Positions 1-5,921 of a stretch of DNA of 13,965 nucleotides are shown piece after piece. The stretch covers positions 1 to 13,965 of the forward strand of contig JANXRO010000065.1 of the NCBI GenBank assembly GCA_025356765.1, read 5' to 3'. Position 1 is the stretch's first letter; each line of letters starts with the position of its first letter. The position numbers and the translations under genes are program-made. The notes beneath the pieces are model-generated. The model made no database searches. It had not been told where the DNA came from and saw only the letters and a list, made by a program, of their open reading frames with translations. Source of the stretch: Hyphomicrobiales bacterium (GTDB taxonomy: Bacteria; Pseudomonadota; Alphaproteobacteria; Rhizobiales; Aestuariivirgaceae).

Positions 1-52
1 CAAGCAACCACGTGACACTCCAAGAATCGCAATGACGACGAAGGAGATCACC

Positions 53-256
53 ATGAATGACCAATCCGATAATCCGTTTCTAACCGTTGCTGAGGCTGCT
101 GCCTACCTTCGCCTCAAGAAGCGCACCCTCGACAACATGCGCTGGATGGGAACGGGACCAAAGTTTCGCAAGCATGGCGGACGCATCTATTACCATACCG
201 ATGAGTTGAAAGAATGGTCACTCAACAGTCGACGCAATTCCACGTCGGAGTATTAG
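53..256 (+). CDS. Small helix-turn-helix DNA-binding protein, excisionase/AlpA-like
   Basis: This 67-residue protein is essentially one winged helix-turn-helix domain of the MerR/excisionase (HTH_17) type. Visible hallmarks are the N-terminal FLTVAEAAAYLRLKKRTLDN helix-turn-helix (about residues 9-28) and a wing region ending in an R-I-Y-Y-H-T-D-E-L-x-x-W motif (about 44-55), where such proteins read a DNA-binding specificity and then close the fold. The start at 53 is preferred over an in-frame ATG at 32 because AAGGAG at 41-46 lies 6 nt upstream of it. The stop is one base before the ATG of the S26 peptidase gene, so the two are probably co-transcribed. Known relatives are Xis/AlpA-type regulators or recombination directionality factors of plasmids and integrative elements. 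Whether this one controls excision, conjugation or transcription cannot be told from the sequence. Confidence 0.8.
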   Translation: MNDQSDNPFLTVAEAAAYLRLKKRTLDNMRWMGTGPKFRKHGGRIYYHTDELKEWSLNSRRNSTSEY

Positions 257-257
257 G

Positions 258-770
258 ATGGTCACAAAATCTCAGAAAATTATGTTTGTAATTGCTGCGG
301 TTGGTATTGCCTTCCTTGCTGTAAAGTCTTTCTTCAATCCGGTGCCACTTATCATCTGGAATGCCTCTGAAAGTGTTCCAATTGGTTGGTATTTTGTTGC
401 AAGTAACCAGCCTAGAATTGGCGAAATCGCTGTGATTAAACTCGCTGATTGGGTGCAAATCTATGCTTCATCGCGTGGATATTTACCCCAAAATGTCTGG
501 TTGCTCAAACCCATATTTGCGGCCAATTCTTCTATCATTTGTCGCTTCGGGTCACATGTTTTTGTCAATGGAAAGCAGGTCGCTAAGGCCAAGATCGTGG
601 ACAAAATGCATCGCGTTTTACCAGTTTGGAGGGGCTGCACGGCGCTCTCTTCAACGCAATATTTTGTGTTGGGCAGACATCGAGATTCCTTTGATAGCCG
701 TTACTTTGGACCCATCGAACGGAAGCAAATTATCGGTACTGCCTTTCCGCTCTCAGGATTGTTCAAATGA
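258..770 (+). CDS. traF: S26-family signal peptidase, TraF-like (conjugative transfer)
   Basis: A 170-residue membrane-anchored serine peptidase of the S26/TraF family. Residues 8-25 form a hydrophobic N-terminal segment that should anchor it in the inner membrane. The catalytic region reads NASESVPIGWY (35-45), matching the TraF pattern N-x-S/T-x-S-x-P-x-G, with Ser39 the likely nucleophile. Lys84 in WLLKPIFA is the likely general base. The C-terminal DSFDSRYFGPI block (143-153) is the conserved box seen in signal peptidases. In conjugation systems TraF processes the pilin (cyclising it in RP4) and is needed for mating-pair formation. It starts 1 bp after the upstream HTH gene and its TGA overlaps the ATG of a further ORF at 767, so it sits in an operon now cut by an IS66 insertion 38 bp downstream. 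Length is normal and I see no lesion. A general S26 peptidase without a conjugation role is the alternative. Confidence 0.88.
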   Translation: MVTKSQKIMFVIAAVGIAFLAVKSFFNPVPLIIWNASESVPIGWYFVASNQPRIGEIAVIKLADWVQIYASSRGYLPQNVWLLKPIFAANSSIICRFGSHVFVNGKQVAKAKIVDKMHRVLPVWRGCTALSSTQYFVLGRHRDSFDSRYFGPIERKQIIGTAFPLSGLFK

Positions 771-808
771 AGTTCCGTGAAGTTTGGAGTGGGCTTGGTC
801 GGGATTTT
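767..808 (+). pseudogene. 5' end of an ORF coupled to traF and split by the IS66 insertion
   Basis: An ATG at 767 overlaps the traF stop (ATGA) and opens a frame reading MKFREVWSGLGRDF up to the IS boundary at 808. Joined across the element, with one copy of the target duplication removed, the frame continues at 3769 as REGKIKGLTVGWGISA and stops with TGA at 3817-3819, giving only 30 codons. With the IS in place, the frame runs nine codons into the left IS end and stops at 836-838. The overlap style suggests a real third gene of the operon. The very short rejoined frame means that it is either a small peptide, already a decayed gene before the IS arrived, or chance. I do not recognise the sequence. 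Confidence 0.35.
801..808. repeat. Target-site duplication, left copy (GGGATTTT)
   Basis: GGGATTTT directly abuts the left end of the IS66 element and is repeated exactly at 3761-3768 on the other side. Eight base pairs is the duplication length known for IS66-family transposition. Confidence 0.95.
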
Positions 809-829
809 GTAAGCGTCCGGTCCTTGCAC
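809..829 (+). repeat. IS66 left terminal inverted repeat
   Basis: This 21-bp end begins with GTAAGCGTCCGGTCC and ends with TGCAC. It matches the reverse complement of 3740-3760 at 20 of 21 positions; the one difference is T here versus C there at position 16. The GTAA start is typical of IS66 ends. The tnpC stop codon lies only 5 bp inside this repeat. Confidence 0.94.
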
Positions 830-834
830 ATCCT

Positions 835-2370
835 TTAATTTGCAGGCGCTGACTCAGGTTTCCAGTTCCACGGCAGCAGCTCGTCGAGTCGGTTGACGGT
901 GTGTCCTTCGACCATGCGGGTGAGAATGTCGCGCAGGTACGCGAAGGGTTCGACCCCGTTGAGCTTGCAGGTTTCGATGAGGGAACAGACGACGGCCCAG
1001 CGTTCGCCGCCGCCATCACTTCCAGCAAAGAGGTGGTTTTTTCGGCCCAACGCGGCAGGACGAATAGCGCGTTCGACGGGATTGGTGTCGAGATCAATGT
1101 GGCCATCATCAAGAAAGCGGGTAAGGCCATCCCATCGTGAGAGGGCGTAGCGTATGGCTTCGGCAAGCTTGCTGCGTCCGCCAAGGCGAGGAAGTTGGTT
1201 GTTGAGCCATTGATGAAGCCGTTCGATCAATGGCTTTGAGTGAGCCCGCCTTGTGATCAAACGATGTGCAGGTGATTGGCCTCGCACTTGTGCTTCAATT
1301 GCATAAATCTCAGCGATACGACGTAAGGCTTCCAGTGCAAGGGGCGCTTTGTCGGCTTCGGCAATGTCGTAGAACTTGCGCCGCGTGTGAGCCCAACAGG
1401 CAGCGAGTGTGATGTTGCCCTTGGTCGTCAGCTGCTCGAATCCAGCATAACCATCGACATGCAGAACACCTTTGAAGTCTACCAAATGTGTTTTCGGACG
1501 TTCAGCTTTCCGGTCTGGTGCGAAGTGATAAATGACGGCAGACGGTGCCTGTCCACCCCACGGTCGCTCTTCTCTGGCATAGACCCAGAAGCGGCCTGTC
1601 TTGGTGCGCCCGCGTCCCGGATCAAGCACTGGAATGGGCGTGTCATCAGCAAAAAGATAGGGTGATGCAAAGACGCTGTCGCAGAGTTTTTGATGTAGGG
1701 CTTTCAGCCACCAGCAGGCTCCACCCACCCATCCGGCAAGGGTTGAACGCGCCAGTTCAACACCGTGCCGTGCAAAGATTTGCGATTGCCGATAAAGCGG
1801 CAAGTGATCGCAATATTTGGCGACAAGGACCTGGGCAAGAAGGGCAGGTGTTGCAAGACCACCTGCGATCGGGCGTTCCTGTGCGGGTGTTTGCACGACC
1901 GTTCCGCAGGTCCGGCAAGCATATTTTGGGCGGCGAATGCGGATGACGCGCAGCTCCGCAGGCACATAGTCGAGCATCTCACTGACGCTTTCGCCAATCG
2001 AGTGAAGTGCGCCGCCACAGCCGGAACAACAGCCATCACTTGCGCCATGCGCATCAAGTACAATGTCATGACGTGGCAGATGATCAGGCAAAACTTTGCG
2101 CTTGGGCCGCTCATCAGATGTGGGTATTGGAGTTGGTTGCCGTGCTTCAACTTCGCTAATGTCGGCTTCTATATCTTCAAGTCCAAGTGCCAATTGATCG
2201 GGATCAAGCTGTTCCGAGCGACGTCCAAACTGATTGCGCTGTAGCTGCTTTACGATGAGGCGGAGGCGTTCGATTTCGCCATCGCGATGCTCAAGTTTGT
2301 GCGCCATATCGCGCACCAAGCGATGTAATTGCTCTGTATCAGACGGCAGATTGGCGAGGTCCAGCTGCAT
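835..2370 (-). CDS. tnpC: IS66 family transposase TnpC (DDE)
   Basis: The 511-residue catalytic transposase of the element, which cuts and joins the IS ends. The order of parts is typical of the family. A charged N-terminal coiled coil at about 12-48 ends in the RNQFGRRSEQ signature. A zinc-binding region follows with cysteines at 114/115, 118, 152 and 155. The RNase H-like core carries the DDE residues: Asp242 or Asp243 in LFADDTPIPV, Asp306 in LHVDGYAGF and Glu433 in DTNPVERAIRP. The C-terminal block with NHLFAGSDGGGERWA (445-459) and the WNWKP tail is complete. Length fits full-size IS66 TnpC (about 500-540 residues). The start at 2370 has only a weak ribosome binding site, so translation may depend on upstream tnpB. 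No frameshift is visible. Confidence 0.97.
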   Translation of the reverse strand: MQLDLANLPSDTEQLHRLVRDMAHKLEHRDGEIERLRLIVKQLQRNQFGRRSEQLDPDQLALGLEDIEADISEVEARQPTPIPTSDERPKRKVLPDHLPRHDIVLDAHGASDGCCSGCGGALHSIGESVSEMLDYVPAELRVIRIRRPKYACRTCGTVVQTPAQERPIAGGLATPALLAQVLVAKYCDHLPLYRQSQIFARHGVELARSTLAGWVGGACWWLKALHQKLCDSVFASPYLFADDTPIPVLDPGRGRTKTGRFWVYAREERPWGGQAPSAVIYHFAPDRKAERPKTHLVDFKGVLHVDGYAGFEQLTTKGNITLAACWAHTRRKFYDIAEADKAPLALEALRRIAEIYAIEAQVRGQSPAHRLITRRAHSKPLIERLHQWLNNQLPRLGGRSKLAEAIRYALSRWDGLTRFLDDGHIDLDTNPVERAIRPAALGRKNHLFAGSDGGGERWAVVCSLIETCKLNGVEPFAYLRDILTRMVEGHTVNRLDELLPWNWKPESAPAN

Positions 2371-2440
2371 GATTACTCATACACCAAAACGCTGATTTGG
2401 TGAAGCAAAAAGCACAAATAACACGTAGTTCTATTGACTT

Positions 2441-2794
2441 TTAGCCCGCCGCCGCAGGCCTCCAAACCTGCTTTGGCGCACGCCAGTCAATGCCTTCAAT
2501 CAACAGCGCCAATTGCACCGGCGTCAACTGGACTGTGCCACCGGGATCAGTCAAGCGCGGCCAGACAAAGCCACCCTCATTGAGCTTCTTGGTGAACAGG
2601 CACAACCCGTTGCCATCCCAGAACAGCACTTTCATGGTCGACGCTGTCTTGCCACGGAAGGCAAAGAGATGACCTGAGAACGGGTCCTGTTTCAGGCTTT
2701 CCTGCACCAGCACGGCAAGCCCGTCGAGGCCCTTTCTCATGTCCGTGTAGCCAAGTGCGAGATGAACTTTTACGCCAGAGGGAATGAGCAGCAT
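2441..2794 (-). CDS. tnpB: IS66 family accessory protein TnpB (Orf2)
   Basis: A 117-residue protein with the diagnostic IS66 Orf2 blocks: DMRKGLDGLAVLVQ, DPFSGHLFAFRGK and MKVLFWDGNGLCLFTKKLNEG followed by FVWPR. Its biochemical role is unresolved in the family, but it is needed for efficient IS66 transposition together with TnpA. An ATG start at 2794 overlaps the tnpA stop by one base (TGATG), a classical translational-coupling arrangement. A GTG one codon upstream, at 2797, is also possible and would add one residue. The C-terminal tail IDWRAPKQVWRP is intact, so this is a full copy. Confidence 0.95.
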   Translation of the reverse strand: MLLIPSGVKVHLALGYTDMRKGLDGLAVLVQESLKQDPFSGHLFAFRGKTASTMKVLFWDGNGLCLFTKKLNEGGFVWPRLTDPGGTVQLTPVQLALLIEGIDWRAPKQVWRPAAAG

Positions 2795-3678
2795 CACGCA
2801 TCTCCCTTGACTGTCGCCTGCCTTCGCACTTCATCCACATCGCTGCCTGCGGGTGCAAACACACGTCGACCATCACCAAGTTCGACAGTCATCATTCCAT
2901 CCGGCACCGGGATCAGATCGTGCAAGATAGCGGATTGGGTTGATGCGTTTCCTGCACCATTTTCCAGCGTAACCGCAGCCAGTCTTGCTTTTCCATCCCT
3001 GCTGTAGCCGAACTGCACACGCCAGCGGAACAGCATGCTGGTGACAATGCCATGCCGCCTGCACACTTCCGCAGCACTCGTATTGGCCGCAGCAGATTCT
3101 TCAGCGATGGCGCGCTTTTCCTCGTCGGTGAAGCGCCGCCGGTTCGATCTTCCGTCCTGTTCAGGGACAAGTATGGACGCACTTGTCAAGTCCTGTCCGG
3201 TACCATTTTCCTTAGCAGCGCTGCTTGAACCACTGCTTATTTTGGGTCGCGCACTGGGATGAAGATGAGCGCGCCAATCAATCTCTAACCCTTCTTCATC
3301 GATCTTGTGACACCACTTTTTCAGACTGTAGGGCGAGATGTTGTGGCTCATGGCATAGGACTTGGCACTCATTCCCGACCAGATCAGCGCTTCCACATGC
3401 ATGGCCCAGAAGGCCTGTGCTGCCTTGTTGCGCCAGTGCCTCCGCAATGGAAGATAGCTTTGCAAACGCTTCTTCCGTTGGTCGTCGCGCAGCAATTCAG
3501 CCCGCAATTTCTCAGCTTCCTTGCCCATGAAGTGCTCCATCCAACGATCGAATGTATGCACGCTGAGCAGGTGTTCGCCGCAGTATTTTCGTTTGCTCAG
3601 CTTGCTCCGTCGCCAAGCCTCAACATGGACCGACCAGAAGCTCTGCCGCGCTTCACCTTCAAAATATCTGCTTGTCAT
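2794..3678 (-). CDS. tnpA: IS66 TnpA-type DNA-binding protein, extended form with three HTH-like modules
   Basis: A 294-residue protein, about twice the length of ordinary IS66 TnpA (roughly 90-150 residues). Only the C-terminal part resembles classical TnpA: a helix-turn-helix beginning RRRFTDEEKRAIAEES (180-195), with AAEVCRRHGI and a closing Trp219, followed by a basic and variable tail. The N-terminal part contains two tandem modules of about 40 residues, each with FW, HVEA and a closing tryptophan at identical spacing (Trp15/HVEA18-21/Trp46 and Trp91/HVEA94-97/Trp122, offset 76). These look like additional helix-turn-helix DNA-binding units. A good ribosome site, GAGGAG, lies 8 nt before the ATG. 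Its stop overlaps the tnpB start, so the IS genes form one operon. The likely role is recognition of the IS ends. The extended form is known from some IS66 subgroups, but which one this is cannot be decided here. Confidence 0.88.
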   Translation of the reverse strand: MTSRYFEGEARQSFWSVHVEAWRRSKLSKRKYCGEHLLSVHTFDRWMEHFMGKEAEKLRAELLRDDQRKKRLQSYLPLRRHWRNKAAQAFWAMHVEALIWSGMSAKSYAMSHNISPYSLKKWCHKIDEEGLEIDWRAHLHPSARPKISSGSSSAAKENGTGQDLTSASILVPEQDGRSNRRRFTDEEKRAIAEESAAANTSAAEVCRRHGIVTSMLFRWRVQFGYSRDGKARLAAVTLENGAGNASTQSAILHDLIPVPDGMMTVELGDGRRVFAPAGSDVDEVRRQATVKGDA

Positions 3679-3739
3679 CGTTCATTCTCCTCGACCCGAG
3701 AATGAGCGATTTGATCCGTCAGCGCAGGATGCAAAATGG

Positions 3740-3760
3740 GTGCAGGGACCGGACGCTTAC
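3740..3760 (-). repeat. IS66 right terminal inverted repeat
   Basis: On the minus strand this reads GTAAGCGTCCGGTCC, then C, then TGCAC, matching the left end at 20 of 21 positions. It lies upstream of tnpA, so the tnpA promoter should lie between this repeat and the start codon at 3678. Confidence 0.94.
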
Positions 3761-3768
3761 GGGATTTT
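3761..3768. repeat. Target-site duplication, right copy (GGGATTTT)
   Basis: This is an exact copy of 801-808 and directly follows the right end of the IS. Removing one copy restores the reading frame of the interrupted ORF that starts at 767. Confidence 0.95.
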
Positions 3769-3986
3769 CGGGAGGGCAAGATAAAAGGACTGACGGTAGG
3801 TTGGGGTATAAGTGCTTGAAATGATTGGATCGATTTGACGTCACCAGAAATTTAATGACGGCAACTTGATTTCAACGTCTTGATATGTCTGCATATTTAT
3901 GTCGTCATTTAAGATTAAACTGATTGATTATTGTTTGGCGGCAAAAGCAATTTTACGACGTATCAACTGGCGCGCTTATGCCTGTA
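3769..3986. other. AT-rich non-coding stretch between the IS and abiEii
   Basis: About 220 bp without a convincing gene. The first 51 bp continue the ORF interrupted by the IS. Beyond it are a TGACGTCA palindrome (3836-3843) and an AATGACG / CGTCATT inverted pair (3854-3860 and 3903-3909) with a 42-bp gap. The pair is too widely spaced to be a clear hairpin terminator. It might include the 3' end of the abiE transcript, but no T-rich terminator is evident. Confidence 0.5.
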
Positions 3987-4925
3987 TCAGGACCGCGTCA
4001 GCTGCTCGCTCCGACGTAAAACGTCTACAAGTTTGGAAACTAATTTTTCACGCGCGGTTGAAGATAATTTATCGAGATTTAATTGTTTCCACCGCACGGC
4101 GGGAAGCTCTTGTGCGTCGGGGATATTTAGCAGTTTCCAGTCAGGCGAACCACGCTTGAAACCGAGGAGGAATTCCTTGTGTTCCGTGGGCATGTTTCCT
4201 GCGACGGAAGCAATCAGGGATTCCCGCGCAGCTAACAGCTCATCCAGAGGCACGGGTTCCTCCGTCATGCCGTCAAAGCCTTGCGCAAATTCTCGGGTGA
4301 TGTCTTTTCTGCGTGGCACAAGAACTTCCGAAATTGGTCGGTCGTGACTGATGAGATAAACGATGAAGGCACTGCGAAGATCATCGTCGATGCCTTCATT
4401 CGCCAGCAGGGCACGAATATCGAAAAGGTCACGCGGATGTTGGCGGTCAAGTGCCGCCACAATTTTCCCGGCGTAGAGATCAGGGAATGAAACCACCTGC
4501 ATTTCTGCAAACCCGAATACGCTTTCGACACTTGGCTTGACTGAACGTACTATTGGCTCGAATACGCAGCCGCGCAGAACAGGCGTGACTTCAATTTTTA
4601 TTTGGACGTCGTACCGCTGAACTGTGAGCTTGGTTACAATTTGTTCGCGCGTATTCAGGACTTCGGTTACATGCGTGTTAGGCAGCCCTAAGCGGATGCT
4701 GGTGGCTATACGCTTCATGGCAGCATCGATCTCAGCCAATGACATTGCGCGCGGTTCAATCGGCAGGTATGTGAGATCAATATCGACTGACAGGCGTGGC
4801 ATGTCCCGGATGAATAAGTTGATGGCAGTGCCGCCTTTTAAGGCGAACGCCTTTTCGGGGGCGACAAACGGAATGACCTCCACCAGTAATGCCACTTGGC
4901 GTTGGTAGTTTTCAAACAGGGGCAC
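3987..4925 (-). CDS. abiEii: AbiEii-type toxin, nucleotidyltransferase (type IV toxin-antitoxin)
   Basis: A 312-residue member of the AbiEii/AbiGii toxin family, a DNA-polymerase-beta-like nucleotidyltransferase. The signature is KGGTAINLF (30-38) followed by SVDIDL (46-51), giving the GG-x-D-x-D active site with Asp48 and Asp50. The second family block, PDLYAGKIVAALDRQHPRDLFDI (here 148-170), supplies Lys154, Asp160 and Asp166/169. Studied homologues inhibit growth reversibly and mediate abortive phage infection; some transfer nucleotides to tRNA or bind GTP. The start is GTG at 4925, chosen because GGAGG lies 6 nt upstream inside the end of abiEi. The two genes overlap by 14 bp, so the toxin is translated right behind its antitoxin. 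All active-site residues seem present and length is normal, so I expect a functional toxin. Confidence 0.93.
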   Translation of the reverse strand: MPLFENYQRQVALLVEVIPFVAPEKAFALKGGTAINLFIRDMPRLSVDIDLTYLPIEPRAMSLAEIDAAMKRIATSIRLGLPNTHVTEVLNTREQIVTKLTVQRYDVQIKIEVTPVLRGCVFEPIVRSVKPSVESVFGFAEMQVVSFPDLYAGKIVAALDRQHPRDLFDIRALLANEGIDDDLRSAFIVYLISHDRPISEVLVPRRKDITREFAQGFDGMTEEPVPLDELLAARESLIASVAGNMPTEHKEFLLGFKRGSPDWKLLNIPDAQELPAVRWKQLNLDKLSSTAREKLVSKLVDVLRRSEQLTRS

Positions 4926-5709
4926 CGAGATCCTCCGGCACTGTGATAAGGTATTTGGAGTTGAGCTTGCCGCCCTTGACGAGCATACGCTTGCCCACTC
5001 CGAGATTTATCGTGGCGCGGTTAATTTGCTTTAGCCAAGTGTGTTGGTGGCGCTCGGCAAACCAGAAGAACAAACGCTTGACCTTGATGCTTCGGCAATC
5101 GACCAGAAGGGTTTGAAGCCGTTTTGGGCTCAGCGTTCGCAATCCTTCGACGAGCATGTCGACTTGATGAAAACTTTCGTGGAGGGGTAACTCGTTCAGT
5201 AGTTCGAGCACAGCGCGTTCGGGTGTGGAAACGGTGAGCGGCCATTCGGCAGGCCCTTGCAATTGCCGCAATGTGCCGCCCTGCAATCCTTGTTCATCTG
5301 CGAGTGTTTTGAACAGGACGTGTGACTTATGAAATCGGAAACTTTCCTGCAATGGAAGTTTTACAAGCCAGCCGGGCGGCGGTTCTTTGCCATAAAGATG
5401 GACGAACTTGGGGCCGGATGCAGATAAGTAGTGGCTGAAGCCTTGCAGATCGAGGGCGGTGCGCCCGCCAACTACCAGATTGTGTCCCATAAGCTTCTGT
5501 AGTGACACAACGGTTCGTTGCCAGTCTAATTTGCCTATTGGTCGTTTATAGGTGCTGCGTACAGGCTGGACTAACCAACCAGCGGACACATATTGGCTAC
5601 GGAGGCTAGTTGAGTACCCGTGGCGCTCCATCCAGCTTGCATCAACCACAAGTCCTTCGGGTAGGGTTCGTTCGAGTTGGTTTAGCTTACGAATTTTTTG
5701 CTCAGCCAT
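4912..5709 (-). CDS. abiEi: AbiEi-type antitoxin, winged-helix transcriptional repressor
   Basis: A 265-residue protein of the AbiEi antitoxin family (AbiEi_3-like). The N-terminal winged helix spans about residues 9-60, with RSQYVSAGWLVQPVRSTYKRP matching the conserved recognition-to-wing segment. The rest is the C-terminal antitoxin domain, with GGRTALDLQGFSHYLS (about 81-96), where family members have a similar G-x-x-A-L-x-x-x-G pattern. In known systems AbiEi represses its own promoter through inverted repeats and neutralises AbiEii without forming a stable complex (type IV). It is first in the operon, and only a weak ribosome site precedes the ATG at 5709, which may set a low antitoxin level. 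The gene faces away from cas3 across a 212-bp AT-rich region. It could also be called a generic type IV TA antitoxin; the pairing with abiEii makes the assignment firm. Confidence 0.9.
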   Translation of the reverse strand: MAEQKIRKLNQLERTLPEGLVVDASWMERHGYSTSLRSQYVSAGWLVQPVRSTYKRPIGKLDWQRTVVSLQKLMGHNLVVGGRTALDLQGFSHYLSASGPKFVHLYGKEPPPGWLVKLPLQESFRFHKSHVLFKTLADEQGLQGGTLRQLQGPAEWPLTVSTPERAVLELLNELPLHESFHQVDMLVEGLRTLSPKRLQTLLVDCRSIKVKRLFFWFAERHQHTWLKQINRATINLGVGKRMLVKGGKLNSKYLITVPEDLGAPV

Positions 5710-5921
5710 GCTGCGTAAAATTGCATAATATCAAACCAAAATCAAGGTTTTAAATATGTTAAAATTACGTAGTTTAACTTAGTAAAAATAGCTACATTCA
5801 AACTCCATGACAAAGAGCATTACCCGCTTTTACCAATGGTTGAAAAGTGGGCTTCTGGTACAATCCTGCGATCCAAGTCGGCAATCGCCTTTGATCAAAT
5901 AGCGGTTCGTTTCAATTGTGA
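5710..5921. promoter_or_regulatory. Divergent abiE / cas3 intergenic region with candidate operators
   Basis: This AT-rich region must hold the leftward abiE promoter and the rightward cas promoter. An inverted repeat GTTAAA-N9-TTTAAC lies at 5758-5778, with a TACGTA palindrome (5766-5771) in its centre. It sits about 50-70 bp upstream of abiEi, where an AbiEi operator would be expected. A second perfect palindrome TTTGATCAAA (5890-5899) lies 22 bp before the first cas3 ATG. Possible -10-like motifs are TATTAT on the minus strand near 5729 and TACAAT at 5859-5864 on the plus strand, but I see no well-spaced -35 for either. The assignments are inferred from position only. Confidence 0.4.

Larger units (their letters stand above)
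809..3760 (-). mobile_element. Complete IS66-family insertion sequence (2,952 bp)
   Basis: The element has all parts of an IS66-family transposon: tnpA, tnpB and tnpC in that order on the minus strand, imperfect terminal inverted repeats beginning GTAAGCGTCCGGTCC at both ends, and an exact 8-bp flanking duplication. All three reading frames are open and of normal or greater length, so the copy looks potentially active. It separates the traF operon from its downstream sequence and lies between the conjugation remnant and the AbiE pair. The 70 bp between tnpB and tnpC (2371-2440) contain nothing I recognise. Exact duplication and intact frames indicate a recent insertion rather than an old relic. 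Confidence 0.96.

Noticed and set aside
1..35. A frame without ATG from the window edge ending in TGA at 33-35, possibly the tail of an upstream gene.
   Set aside because: Only about ten codons are visible and nothing is recognisable, so it cannot be supported as a feature.
3161..3172. A 12-base identity between the IS66 tnpA region and the end of spacer 1 plus the first two repeat bases, suggesting a self-targeting spacer.
   Set aside because: The match crosses the spacer-repeat boundary and the rest of the spacer does not match, so it is not a protospacer.
3899..4347. Open frames on the plus strand opposite abiEii (3899-4159, 3931-4347).
   Set aside because: They lie antisense to a well-supported gene, have no ribosome site and show no recognisable motif.
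3947..5724. GCAATTTTACG at 3947-3957 and its reverse complement at 5714-5724 flank the abiE operon almost exactly, as if it were a mobile cassette.
   Set aside because: Dozens of 11-base matches are expected by chance in a 14-kb window, the match does not extend, and no transposase or duplication accompanies it.
5869..5875. CGATCCA matches a 7-base part of the reverse-complemented CRISPR repeat, hinting at a degenerate repeat or a crRNA-like regulatory RNA upstream of cas3.
   Set aside because: The match does not extend: flanking positions agree only at chance level and there is no stem. A 7-base match in a 200-bp region is expected by chance.
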